DNA of 64,000 bases from Streptomyces sp. NBC_00448 (lineage in GTDB: Bacteria; Actinomycetota; Actinomycetes; Streptomycetales; Streptomycetaceae), in assembly GCF_036014115.1 (NCBI RefSeq), contig NZ_CP107913.1, positions 3,165,001-3,229,000 on the forward strand. Reading direction: 5' to 3'. Of the stretch, positions 54,170-61,924 are shown one piece after another. The translations under genes were made by a program, and so were the position numbers. The notes under the pieces were generated by a model. The model did not search any database. It saw only the letters and a list, made by a program, of their open reading frames with translations, and was not told the origin of the DNA. The stretch's first letter is position 1. Each line of letters opens with the position of its first letter.

Positions 54170-54664
54170 TCAGCGGGTGGTGGGCGCGGGCGAGGGGCCC
54201 TCGACACCGCGCTCGGCCCGCCAGCCGTCCAGGATCGCCTTCTGCAGGCCGAACATCTCGGCCTTCTCCTCGGGCTCCTCGTGGTCGTACCCCAGCAGGT
54301 GGAGCAGGCCGTGCACGGTGAGCAACTGCAGTTCCTCGTCCATGGAGTGCTTCGTCGGCGCCTCCTCGCCCTGCTTCTTCGCCACCTCCGGGCAGAGCAC
54401 GATGTCCCCGAGCAGGCCCTGCTCGGGTTCGTCGTCCTCCTTGCCCGGCCGCAGCTCGTCCATCGGGAAGGACATGACATCGGTGGGGCCGGGGAGGTTC
54501 ATCCACTGGAGGTGGAGTTGCTCCATCGCGGCGGCGTCCACCACGATCACCGACAGTTCGGAGAGCGGGTGGATGCGCATCCGGTGCAGGGCGTAACGGG
54601 CGGCGTCCAGGACCGCCTCGTCGTCGATATCCCAGCCGGACTCGTTGTTGACGTCGATCGCCAT
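54170..54664 (-). CDS. ybeY: Endoribonuclease YbeY (16S rRNA maturation)
   Basis: 164 aa single-strand-specific metallo-endoribonuclease used in 16S rRNA 3'-end maturation and ribosome quality control. The zinc motif H-x3-H-x5-H is complete at His118, His122 and His128 ([14 protein letters not shown]). The family stretch [16 protein letters not shown] is also present. It is 13 bases downstream of phoH, same strand. Confidence 0.96.
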   Translation of the reverse strand: MAIDVNNESGWDIDDEAVLDAARYALHRMRIHPLSELSVIVVDAAAMEQLHLQWMNLPGPTDVMSFPMDELRPGKEDDEPEQGLLGDIVLCPEVAKKQGEEAPTKHSMDEELQLLTVHGLLHLLGYDHEEPEEKAEMFGLQKAILDGWRAERGVEGPSPAPTTR

Positions 54665-54677
54665 GGTGGTGGAGTGG

Positions 54678-55766
54678 TTACTTTCTCTTCGGCCCGGAAC
54701 CGCTGCCGCGCCCGCGCCCGGCGTCCTGGCCGCGCGCGGACTCTTCCTCGGCCTGGGCGTTGTCGTAGCGCTCGTAGGCGTCCACGATGCGCCCGACCAG
54801 CTTATGGCGGACCACGTCGGTGCTGGTGAGCCGGGAGAAGTGCACGTCGTCCACGTCGAAGAGGATGTCCTGTACCTGGCGCAGCCCGCTCTTGGTGCCG
54901 CCGGGCAGGTCGATCTGCGTGATGTCGCCGGTGATGACGATCTTCGAGTCGAAGCCGAGCCGGGTCAGGAACATCTTCATCTGCTCGGCGCTGGTGTTCT
55001 GCGCCTCGTCCAGGATGATGAACGCGTCATTCAGGGTTCTGCCACGCATGTAGGCCAGCGGGGCGACCTCAATGGTGCCGGCGGCCATCAGGCGGGGGAT
55101 GGTGTCGGGGTCCAGCATGTCGTGCAGCGCGTCGTAGAGCGGGCGCAGGTACGGGTCGATCTTCTCGTACAGCGTGCCGGGCAGGAAGCCCAGCCGCTCG
55201 CCGGCCTCGACCGCGGGGCGGGTCAGGATGATCCGGTTGACCTGCTTGGCCTGAAGGGCCTGCACGGCCTTCGCCATCGCCAGGTAGGTCTTGCCGGTGC
55301 CTGCCGGGCCGATGCCGAAGACGATCGTGTGCCGGTCGATCGCGTCGACGTAGCGCTTCTGGTTGACCGTCTTGGGGCGGATGGTGCGACCGCGGCTGGA
55401 GAGGATGTTCTGGGTGAGGACCTGGGCGGGCGTCTCCGCCTCGCCGTCGGCCGACGTCCCGTTCGCCCGGAGCATCGCGATCGAGCGCTCGACGGCGTCC
55501 TCCGTCATGGGCTGGCCGGTGCGCAGCACCAGCATCATCTCGTCGAACAACCGCTGGACCAGAGCCACGTCGGCGGCGTCGCCGACCGCGCTGATCTCGT
55601 TGCCCCTGACGTGGATGTCGACGGCCGGGAACGCCTGCTCGATCACGCGGAGAAGAGCGTCACCGGAGCCCAGGACGGTCACCATGGGGTGCTTGGCCGG
55701 TACGACGAAGTGCGCGCGCGCCTGATGCGGCTGCTGCGGCTGCTGCTGGGTCGGTGTCTGAGTCAT
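54678..55766 (-). CDS. PhoH-like ATPase
   Basis: 362 aa. Walker [11 protein letters not shown] at 151-160, Walker [11 protein letters not shown] near 253. An N-terminal KH-like region (about 25-90) precedes the ATPase domain. Often called PhoH/YbeZ; works with YbeY, probably as an RNA helicase in rRNA processing. The Gln/Pro-rich start and Arg/Gly-rich basic tail are typical of streptomycetes. Confidence 0.95.
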   Translation of the reverse strand: MTQTPTQQQPQQPHQARAHFVVPAKHPMVTVLGSGDALLRVIEQAFPAVDIHVRGNEISAVGDAADVALVQRLFDEMMLVLRTGQPMTEDAVERSIAMLRANGTSADGEAETPAQVLTQNILSSRGRTIRPKTVNQKRYVDAIDRHTIVFGIGPAGTGKTYLAMAKAVQALQAKQVNRIILTRPAVEAGERLGFLPGTLYEKIDPYLRPLYDALHDMLDPDTIPRLMAAGTIEVAPLAYMRGRTLNDAFIILDEAQNTSAEQMKMFLTRLGFDSKIVITGDITQIDLPGGTKSGLRQVQDILFDVDDVHFSRLTSTDVVRHKLVGRIVDAYERYDNAQAEEESARGQDAGRGRGSGSGPKRK

Positions 55767-55869
55767 GGGCCGGCGCTAGGGCCTGCTCATCCCGCCTTCT
55801 GCTGGTCGATGGGCCCAGGGGGCCTTGGGGTACCAAGCGTACGACGCGGAACGCCGCAGGCAGAGGGGA

Positions 55870-57087
55870 TTAGCGCTCGCCGTTTCGGGCCGCGCTGCCG
55901 GGTGCGCCCCCCGGCGCGCCCCCGACCGCGCCGGGGACTGATCCGCTGACCGCTCCACCGACCGCGCCGCCGGCCGCGCCGCCCGCCGGGCGGAAGCCGA
56001 TCGTGGGGACGGCTCGGCGCAGCGGCCACGGTCGGGTGGCCGCCGGCAGCAGGTCCTCCAGGAAGCCGTACCGGCACACCGCCTCGCGGTGGTGCGGGGC
56101 CTGACCTGCGAACGCCTTGGCCTGCTCCCACCAGCCGGCGATCTCCATCCAGCCGGGCGCGGACAGCGACCCGCCGAACTCCTGCACGGACAGCGCCGCG
56201 CACAGCGAGGCGAACGCCAGCCGGTCGGCCAGCTGCCACTGCGCGAGGGTGCCGGTGACGAAGCCGGCCACGAAGACGTCCCCGGCGCCGGTCGGGTCCA
56301 GCGCCTCCACCGCCAGCGCGGGCACCTCCGCGGTCTGGCCGGTCGCGGAGTCCACCGCGATGGCGCCCTGCGCACCGAGGGTGACCACGGCGAGCGGTAC
56401 GAGTTCGGCCAGCCGGTGGGCGGCCTCGCGGGGGCCGTCGGCCCGCGTGTAGCGGACCGCCTCCTCGGCGTTCGGCAGGAACGCGGCGCAGTGCCGCAGC
56501 CCGGCGAGGTCGGCGGGGTCCCAGCGGCCGGTCTCGTCCCAGCCGACGTCGGCGAAGACCTTCGTGCCGGACGCGGCGGCCCCGGCGATCCAGTCGTACC
56601 GCTCCTCGCCCGCCTCCCGGCCGCCGAGCGAGGCGACCGCGGCGCGGGCCGGCGGCGGGCAGGTCGGCACGGCGCCCTCCGGGGGCGGTGCGCGGTGGCC
56701 GTGGCTGACCATGGTCCGCTCGCCCTCGTACGCCATCGACACGGTGACCGGGGAGTGCCAGCCGGGGACCCGCCGGGACGGCCCGAGGTCGATGCCCTCG
56801 CCCTCCCGCAGGCACTCCCAGCAGTAGTCGCCGTACATGTCGTCGCCGAAGGCCGCGGCGAGCGTCGTGCGCAGGCCGAGGCGGGCCAGCGCGGTGGCCA
56901 TGTTCGCGATGCCGCCGGGGCTGGAGCCCATGCCGCGCGCCCACGACTCCGTGCCTCGCACCGGGGCGCGGTCCAGCCCGGTGAAGATGATGTCCAGGAA
57001 GACGGTGCCCGTCAGGTACACGTCCGTCGCCGGGTCGCCCGGCGCACGCAGCCCTCCCAGCGGGTCGAGAACGGGATGATCGTCCAT
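55870..57087 (-). CDS. PfkB-family sugar kinase
   Basis: 405 aa ribokinase-like protein. N-terminal GGIANMATALARLGLRTTLA (sugar-binding motif) and the C-terminal signature LDPTGAGDVFVAGF, in which Asp of GAGD is the catalytic base, are both present. The tail after about residue 360 is a Gly/Ala repeat. It is divergent from a GH4 phospho-glycosidase (57274), suggesting that one phosphorylates a sugar or that both act in the same sugar pathway. Start ATG 57087. Confidence 0.92.
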   Translation of the reverse strand: MDDHPVLDPLGGLRAPGDPATDVYLTGTVFLDIIFTGLDRAPVRGTESWARGMGSSPGGIANMATALARLGLRTTLAAAFGDDMYGDYCWECLREGEGIDLGPSRRVPGWHSPVTVSMAYEGERTMVSHGHRAPPPEGAVPTCPPPARAAVASLGGREAGEERYDWIAGAAASGTKVFADVGWDETGRWDPADLAGLRHCAAFLPNAEEAVRYTRADGPREAAHRLAELVPLAVVTLGAQGAIAVDSATGQTAEVPALAVEALDPTGAGDVFVAGFVTGTLAQWQLADRLAFASLCAALSVQEFGGSLSAPGWMEIAGWWEQAKAFAGQAPHHREAVCRYGFLEDLLPAATRPWPLRRAVPTIGFRPAGGAAGGAVGGAVSGSVPGAVGGAPGGAPGSAARNGER

Positions 57088-57106
57088 CCCCCCACTGTCG
57101 CACGGT

Positions 57107-57186
57107 GCCCCTGACCCGCCCGGTTGCCACGTACTGTCGGTTCCCGCGGCGCCCCTGACCCACCGGGTTGCCACGTGCTGTCGGTT
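57107..57186 (+). repeat. 36-bp direct repeat in a divergent promoter region
   Basis: Copy 57107-57142 and copy 57151-57186 match at 33 of 36 bases, containing GGTTGCCACGT(A/G)CTGTCGGTT. It lies between the PfkB (minus) and GH4 (plus) genes and may be a paired regulator site. Confidence 0.7.
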
Positions 57187-57273
57187 CAGGGACCACCTGC
57201 CGGTGGGGTTGCGCCACGGACCGGTCGTAAGGTCCGGGGAGGACATTGGCCGGGCAGACGGGACGGATACGGC

Positions 57274-58626
57274 GTGCGACTCACCATCCTCGGCGGGGGC
57301 GGCTTCCGGGTGCCCCTGGTGTTTCGGGCCCTGCAAGGGGACCCCACGGTCACGGAACTGGTGCTGCACGACACGGACCCGCTGCGCCTGCGGGTCATCG
57401 CGAAGGTGCTGGCCGAGCAGGGGGCGGCGGGCGAGGCTCCCGGACCGCGGGTGCGGGTCGAGACGGACCTGGACGCGGCGCTGCGCGGCACGGACTTCGT
57501 GTTCTCGGCGATCCGGGTCGGCGGCACGGGCGGCCGGGTGCGGGACGAGCAGGTCCCGCTGGCCGAGGGCGTGCTCGGCCAGGAGACCGTCGGCGCGGGC
57601 GGCGTGCTGTACGGACTGCGCACCGTCCCGGTGGCCCTGCACCTCGCCGAACGCGTCCGCGCGGTGGCCCCGTCCGCGTGGGTGATCAACTTCACCAACC
57701 CCGCGGGGATGGTGACGGAGGCGATGGCCCGGGTACTGGGCCCGCGCGTGATCGGCATCTGCGACTCGCCGGTGGGGCTGGTCCGGCGGGCCGCGCGGGC
57801 GGCGGGCGCGAACCCGGACGCGCCGGGCTTCTCGTACGACTACGTCGGCCTCAACCACCTCGGCTGGCTGCGCGGACTCGCCCTGGACGGACGGGAGTTG
57901 CTGCCGGGGTTGCTCGCGGACCCGGCGGCGCTCGGCTCGTTCGAGGAGGGGCGGCTGTTCGGCGCGGAGTGGCTGTCGGCGCTGGGGTCGCTGCCCAACG
58001 AGTACCTGCATTACTACTACTTCGAGCGGGAGGCGCTGGCGGCGGTGCGGTCGGCCGACGCGACCCGGGGGGAGTTCCTGCACGCGCGGCAGTCGGAGTT
58101 CTTCGCGGCGGCGGACCGCGCGGGCGGTACGGAGGCCGGCTCGGCGGGCACGGCCGGCGGCGGCCCGTCGGCGTACGAGCTGTGGGAGCGCGCCCGGTTG
58201 GAGCGCGAGGAGACCTACATGGCCGAGAACCGCGCGGCCACCGGCGGCTGGCAGCGCGACCCGCACGACCTGGACGGCGGCGGCTACGACAAGGTGGCGC
58301 TCGCCCTGATGCGGGCCATCGCGCGGGACGAGCGCACCGTGCTGATCCTCAACGTGCCCGGCGGTGGGGTGGTTTCGGCGCTGGACCCGGACGCGGTGGT
58401 GGAAGTGCCGTGCGAGGTCGGCGCGTTCGGGGCCCGGCCGCTGCCGGTAGCGGCGCCCGACGAGCACCAGGCCGGGCTGATGCTGGCGCTGAAGTCGGTG
58501 GAGCGGGCGGCGATCGAGGCGGCGACCACCGGTTCGCGGGCGGCGGCGCTGCGCGCGCTGGTACGGCATCCGCTGGTCGACTCCGCGGCGGCGGCGAGCC
58601 GTATCCTCACCGCGGCGAACTGGTGA
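57274..58626 (+). CDS. GH4-family phospho-glycosidase (6-phospho-beta-glucosidase type)
   Basis: 450 aa from GTG 57274 (GGACGGA upstream). NAD-binding start RLTILGGGGFRVPLVFRALQ; metal/substrate motifs INFTNPAGMVTEA, GICDSPVGLV (metal-ligand Cys) and GLNHLGWLRG (His) are those of GH4, which uses NAD+ and a divalent metal in an oxidation-elimination mechanism. The substrate is a 6-phospho-glycoside or, in some relatives, a free glycoside. Divergent from the PfkB kinase. Contains a Gly/Ala insert near 285-300. Confidence 0.93.
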   Translation: MRLTILGGGGFRVPLVFRALQGDPTVTELVLHDTDPLRLRVIAKVLAEQGAAGEAPGPRVRVETDLDAALRGTDFVFSAIRVGGTGGRVRDEQVPLAEGVLGQETVGAGGVLYGLRTVPVALHLAERVRAVAPSAWVINFTNPAGMVTEAMARVLGPRVIGICDSPVGLVRRAARAAGANPDAPGFSYDYVGLNHLGWLRGLALDGRELLPGLLADPAALGSFEEGRLFGAEWLSALGSLPNEYLHYYYFEREALAAVRSADATRGEFLHARQSEFFAAADRAGGTEAGSAGTAGGGPSAYELWERARLEREETYMAENRAATGGWQRDPHDLDGGGYDKVALALMRAIARDERTVLILNVPGGGVVSALDPDAVVEVPCEVGAFGARPLPVAAPDEHQAGLMLALKSVERAAIEAATTGSRAAALRALVRHPLVDSAAAASRILTAANW

Positions 58627-58725
58627 GAACCGGCGGAACCCGGCCCGCGCGTCTCTGAACTGCGGGTTAACGCAAAGGAAACCACGGATGAACCCGCGTT
58701 GCGCCGCCACGCGCGTAGATGGGCC

Positions 58726-58755
58726 TTGACCTGCTCGGATGCCGGGGTCTACATT
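58726..58755 (+). promoter_or_regulatory. Promoter of the HAD phosphatase gene
   Basis: -35 TTGACC (58726-58731), 18-bp spacer, -10 TACATT (58750-58755), 34 bases before the ATG. Good housekeeping sigma match. Confidence 0.6.
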
Positions 58756-58789
58756 CCGCCGCACCACCAAGCTTTGAAGGAGCACCGCC

Positions 58790-59608
58790 ATGCCCCGTGC
58801 CCGTCTGTCCCTGCGTACCCGCGCGCTGGCCGTCACCGCCACCGCGGTGACGCTGGGCGCCACGTTCTACGGCGTCGGCGTCGCGACCGCGGACAACTCC
58901 GCACCGCGCAGCGACAAGCAGATCCCCAATCTCACCAACGTCGTCGACGAGATCAAGGCGTACTACGGCGACACCGTCGACGCTTCGGGCGAGCACCAGG
59001 CGTCCCCGACCAGCAACTACGCCCATCAGGTCGCCGGGATCGAGGCGAAGGCGAAGTCCTGGCTGGCGCAGGCGGGCACCGCCGGCCACGGCCACGGCGG
59101 CGGGAAGGGCCACGGCAAGAGCGGCAAGCCCGCGATCGTGCTCGACGTCGACGACACCAGCCTGCTGACGTACAACTACGAGCTGGAGGTGGGCTTCAAC
59201 TACACCCCGGCGAGCAACCAGACGTACCTGGACACCAAGAACATGCCGCCGGTCTTCGGCATCGACACCCTCGTCAACTGGGCCGCCTCGAAGGGCATCA
59301 CGGTCTTCTGGATCACCGGCCGCCCGGAGGCGCAGCGCGCCGACACGGTTCGGAACCTGACCGCGGAGGGCTTCAAGGCGCCGGCCGACACCTCGCACCT
59401 GTACCTGAAGAACGCGGCCACCCCGCCGTCGTACCTGCCGTGCGGCGCGACCTGCACGACCATCGAGTACAAGTCCGGCACGCGGGCGCACATCGAGTCG
59501 CTGGGCTACGACATCGTCGGTAACTTCGGCGACCAGTACAGCGACCTGGAGGGCGGGCACGCGGACAAGTCGTTCAAGCTGCCGAACCCGATGTACTACC
59601 TGCCGTAG
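58790..59608 (+). CDS. Secreted HAD-family acid phosphatase (class B-like)
   Basis: 272 aa with a signal peptide (core ALAVTATAVTLGATFYGVGV, cleavage after ATA near 34). The HAD motif I is VLDVDDTSLLT (nucleophile Asp119) and motif II is FWITGRPEAQR. It belongs to the Acid_phosphat_B group of secreted phosphatases. A His/Gly/Lys-rich insert (99-110, GHGHGGGKGHGK) may bind metal. Ribosome site GAAGGAG before the ATG. Likely releases phosphate outside the cell. Confidence 0.92.
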   Translation: MPRARLSLRTRALAVTATAVTLGATFYGVGVATADNSAPRSDKQIPNLTNVVDEIKAYYGDTVDASGEHQASPTSNYAHQVAGIEAKAKSWLAQAGTAGHGHGGGKGHGKSGKPAIVLDVDDTSLLTYNYELEVGFNYTPASNQTYLDTKNMPPVFGIDTLVNWAASKGITVFWITGRPEAQRADTVRNLTAEGFKAPADTSHLYLKNAATPPSYLPCGATCTTIEYKSGTRAHIESLGYDIVGNFGDQYSDLEGGHADKSFKLPNPMYYLP

Positions 59609-59661
59609 GGCGTGAAGCCGCCGTAGGCGTGAAGCTGTGCCGTCCGGCGGCAAGGTCCCCT

Positions 59662-60570
59662 TCAGGGACGGCGTTTGGGCACCGGGACGCGCATCAGGTC
59701 GCGGGCGACGGTGAGTTCGCCGGCGAAGCCCGCCGCGCGGGCCTGGTGCCCGAAGTCGTCCGGGTCGGGGTAGCGCTGCGAGAAGTGGGTGAGCACCAGG
59801 TGCCGTACACCCGCTTCCGCGGCCACCCGGCCCGCCTGTCCCGCCGTGAGATGGCCGTACTCCTCGGCGATCCCGGCGTCCTGGTCGAGGAAGGTGGACT
59901 CGATCACCAACATGTCGCATCCCGCGGCGAGTTCGGGCACCGCCGGGCACATCCGGGTGTCCATCACGAACGCGAACGACTGGCCCGGCCGCGGCTCGCT
60001 GACCTGATCAAGCGTCACCCCGCGCAGCTCGCCGTCGCGTTGCAGCCGGCTGATGTCCGGCCCCGCGATGCCGTGTGCGGCCAGCCGCTCCGGCAGTATC
60101 CGCCGCCCGTCCGGCTCGTCCAGCCGGTAGCCGTACGCCTCCACCGGGTGCGACAACCGCCGTGCTGACAGCGTGAGTTCGCCGGTGACCGCGATCGGGC
60201 CGTCCTCGTCGAGCGGCCACTCGCGCAGCTCGGCGGTCTCGCGGTACGCGGTGGCGTACCGCAGCCGCTCGAAGTACCGCTGCCCGCTCGCCGGGTAGTG
60301 CGCGGTGATCGGGTGCGGCACCCGGTCCAGGTTGATCCGCTGCACCACCCCGGCCAGGCCCAGGCTGTGGTCGCCGTGGAAGTGCGTGACGCAGATCCGG
60401 GTCAGGTCGTGCGCGGCCAGCCCGGCGTGCACCATCTGCCGCTGGGTGCCGTCGCCGGGGTCGAAGAGGATGCCCTCGGTGTCCCAGCGCAGCACGTAGC
60501 CGTTGTGGTTGCGCTGCCGGGTCGGCACCTGGCTGGCGGTGCCGAGCACGACGAGTTCGCGGGGTGACAT
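59662..60570 (-). CDS. rnz: Ribonuclease Z
   Basis: 302 aa. Metallo-beta-lactamase-fold enzyme that trims the 3' ends of tRNA precursors. Zinc motif HFHGDH at 63-68 with later ligands in VMDTRMCP and [10 protein letters not shown]. The sequence [15 protein letters not shown] near the start is typical of RNase Z. Together with YbeY, PhoH and Era it belongs to the RNA-processing core of this region. Confidence 0.94.
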   Translation of the reverse strand: MSPRELVVLGTASQVPTRQRNHNGYVLRWDTEGILFDPGDGTQRQMVHAGLAAHDLTRICVTHFHGDHSLGLAGVVQRINLDRVPHPITAHYPASGQRYFERLRYATAYRETAELREWPLDEDGPIAVTGELTLSARRLSHPVEAYGYRLDEPDGRRILPERLAAHGIAGPDISRLQRDGELRGVTLDQVSEPRPGQSFAFVMDTRMCPAVPELAAGCDMLVIESTFLDQDAGIAEEYGHLTAGQAGRVAAEAGVRHLVLTHFSQRYPDPDDFGHQARAAGFAGELTVARDLMRVPVPKRRP

Positions 60571-60654
60571 GGCGCTGGGGTCCGTACGGTCGCGGGTCGG
60601 GTCGGGTCCGGGTGTTCGGGTCGGGTCCGGGTGTTCCGGCCTCCGGTGCCCGGC

Positions 60655-61011
60655 TCAGACCAGCCGCTGGAGGTCGCGGCCGCCCAGCACGTGGGCGTGC
60701 GCGTGGAAGACGGTCTGGCCCGCGCCCGGACCGGTGTTGAACACGATCCGGTAGCCGGTCCCGACCACGTTCTCCCGCGCGGCCACCTCGCCGGCCTCCC
60801 GCAGCACGTCCGCGGCGGCGGCCGGGTCACCCGCGGCCAGCTCGGCCGCGTCGGCGTAGTGCACCCGCGGGATCACCAGCACATGGGTGGGCGCCTGCGG
60901 GTTGATGTCCCGGAACGCGATGGTGGTCTCCGTCTCCCGCACCACCGTCGCCGGGATGTCCCCGGCCACGATCTTGCAGAACAGGCAGTCCGGCTGCGCT
61001 TCTCCCGCCAC
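60655..61011 (-). CDS. HIT-family nucleotide hydrolase (HinT-like)
   Basis: 118 aa from GTG 61011 with AAGGGG eight bases upstream. The HIT triad HAHAHVLGG (His103, 105, 107) and the N-terminal zinc-type Cys pair CLFCKIVAG mark a HinT-like purine nucleoside phosphoramidase. It is 84 bp upstream of rnz on the same strand. Confidence 0.93.
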   Translation of the reverse strand: MAGEAQPDCLFCKIVAGDIPATVVRETETTIAFRDINPQAPTHVLVIPRVHYADAAELAAGDPAAAADVLREAGEVAARENVVGTGYRIVFNTGPGAGQTVFHAHAHVLGGRDLQRLV

Positions 61012-61162
61012 GGCGGCACCCCTTGCTCTTCCGCTCGTCCGTCCGCGGCCGGCGCCGTCCGCCGGCCCGCACCTGGCATCGTATCGGCCCGCCCGTCGTC
61101 GTCCTCGCGCTGCGGCCCCCCTTGCGTGTTCCGGTGCGGCGCCCGCTGGGCACATCACGGGA

Positions 61163-61360
61163 GTGAGGGACGAACGCGCACCCCGGGCGGGCAGGTTACG
61201 TGACTGGTCGATCTCCGCGGGCTGCCTGCTCGCGATGCTGATGCTGGTCGGAGCCATCCTGGCGGGGCTCGGCACGATCGCCTACTACGCGCTGCCGTCG
61301 TGCCACACCGACTGCCGCACGAGCACGGGGGGCGGCGGTGGAGGCGGCGGAGGCGGGTGA
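61163..61360 (+). CDS. Small membrane protein with poly-Gly tail
   Basis: 65 aa from GTG 61163. One membrane helix (SAGCLLAMLMLVGAILAGLG), then a short outside segment with two Cys (SCHTDCRTST) and ten Gly at the end. Function unknown. It is divergent from the HIT gene (151 bp apart). Confidence 0.6.
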   Translation: MRDERAPRAGRLRDWSISAGCLLAMLMLVGAILAGLGTIAYYALPSCHTDCRTSTGGGGGGGGGG

Positions 61361-61397
61361 GGCGGGTGAGCCGGCCGACCGGCCCGGGCCCGCAGGC

Positions 61398-61409
61398 GTC
61401 CGCGCGGAC
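61398..61409. terminator. Inverted repeats after the small membrane gene
   Basis: The 12-bp palindrome GTCCGCGCGGAC forms part of a longer self-complementary stretch up to 61432 (GGGCGGACG). A possible terminator between the two small envelope genes. Confidence 0.35.
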
Positions 61410-61481
61410 CGCGGCCCTTAAGGGCGGACGTCCACCGTGTGGGGGATGGCCGCAGTGAAGAAGGCGGGGCATCGTGGGGGG

Positions 61482-61844
61482 ATGGGACGCATCCGGAGGA
61501 ACTGGGGTGTCGGGGTGGCGGGAGCCGCCATGGTGATGGCCACGGTCGCGGCGTGCGATCCCGTGGACGGGCTGAGCAGCTCCAACGTGTCGGTGAGCAC
61601 TGACCAGTTGGCCACCAAGGCGCTGAAGCAGGAGCACGTCGAGGTGCAGTGGCTGTCGTGCAGCGCGACCGAGGACGGGAAGGACCCGAAGGTCGACTGC
61701 GTGGGCCGCACGAACGACCAGCGGAAGATCTCCGTGAAGGGCGACGTGACCCGGCAGTCGAACCTCAAGTGCGTCCAGGGCCATCTGACCGCGTTGGTGG
61801 AGGGCCGCACCGTGTTCGACGTGCACGGGCTCGGCGCGTGCTGA
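61482..61844 (+). CDS. Putative lipoprotein
   Basis: 120 aa from ATG 61482 (ATG 61446 would add 12 residues). The signal (RIRRNWGVGVAGAAMVMATV) ends in the lipobox VAAC, with lipid Cys at about 25. The mature part has three more Cys (SCSATEDG, DCVGRT, KCVQG) plus a C-terminal Cys, and looks like a small beta-sandwich. No family recognised. Confidence 0.7.
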   Translation: MGRIRRNWGVGVAGAAMVMATVAACDPVDGLSSSNVSVSTDQLATKALKQEHVEVQWLSCSATEDGKDPKVDCVGRTNDQRKISVKGDVTRQSNLKCVQGHLTALVEGRTVFDVHGLGAC

Positions 61845-61912
61845 CCGGCCGCGCTCCGCGCGGGGGCCCCGGTTCGTACCGAGGGGCACTGCTCAGCGCA
61901 GTTGATCGTGGT

Positions 61913-61918
61913 TAGGCT
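61913..61918 (+). promoter_or_regulatory. -10 box of the tricorn gene
   Basis: TAGGCT six bases before the GTG start at 61925, with no ribosome site between; the message is probably leaderless. Confidence 0.5.
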
Positions 61919-61924
61919 GGCTTC

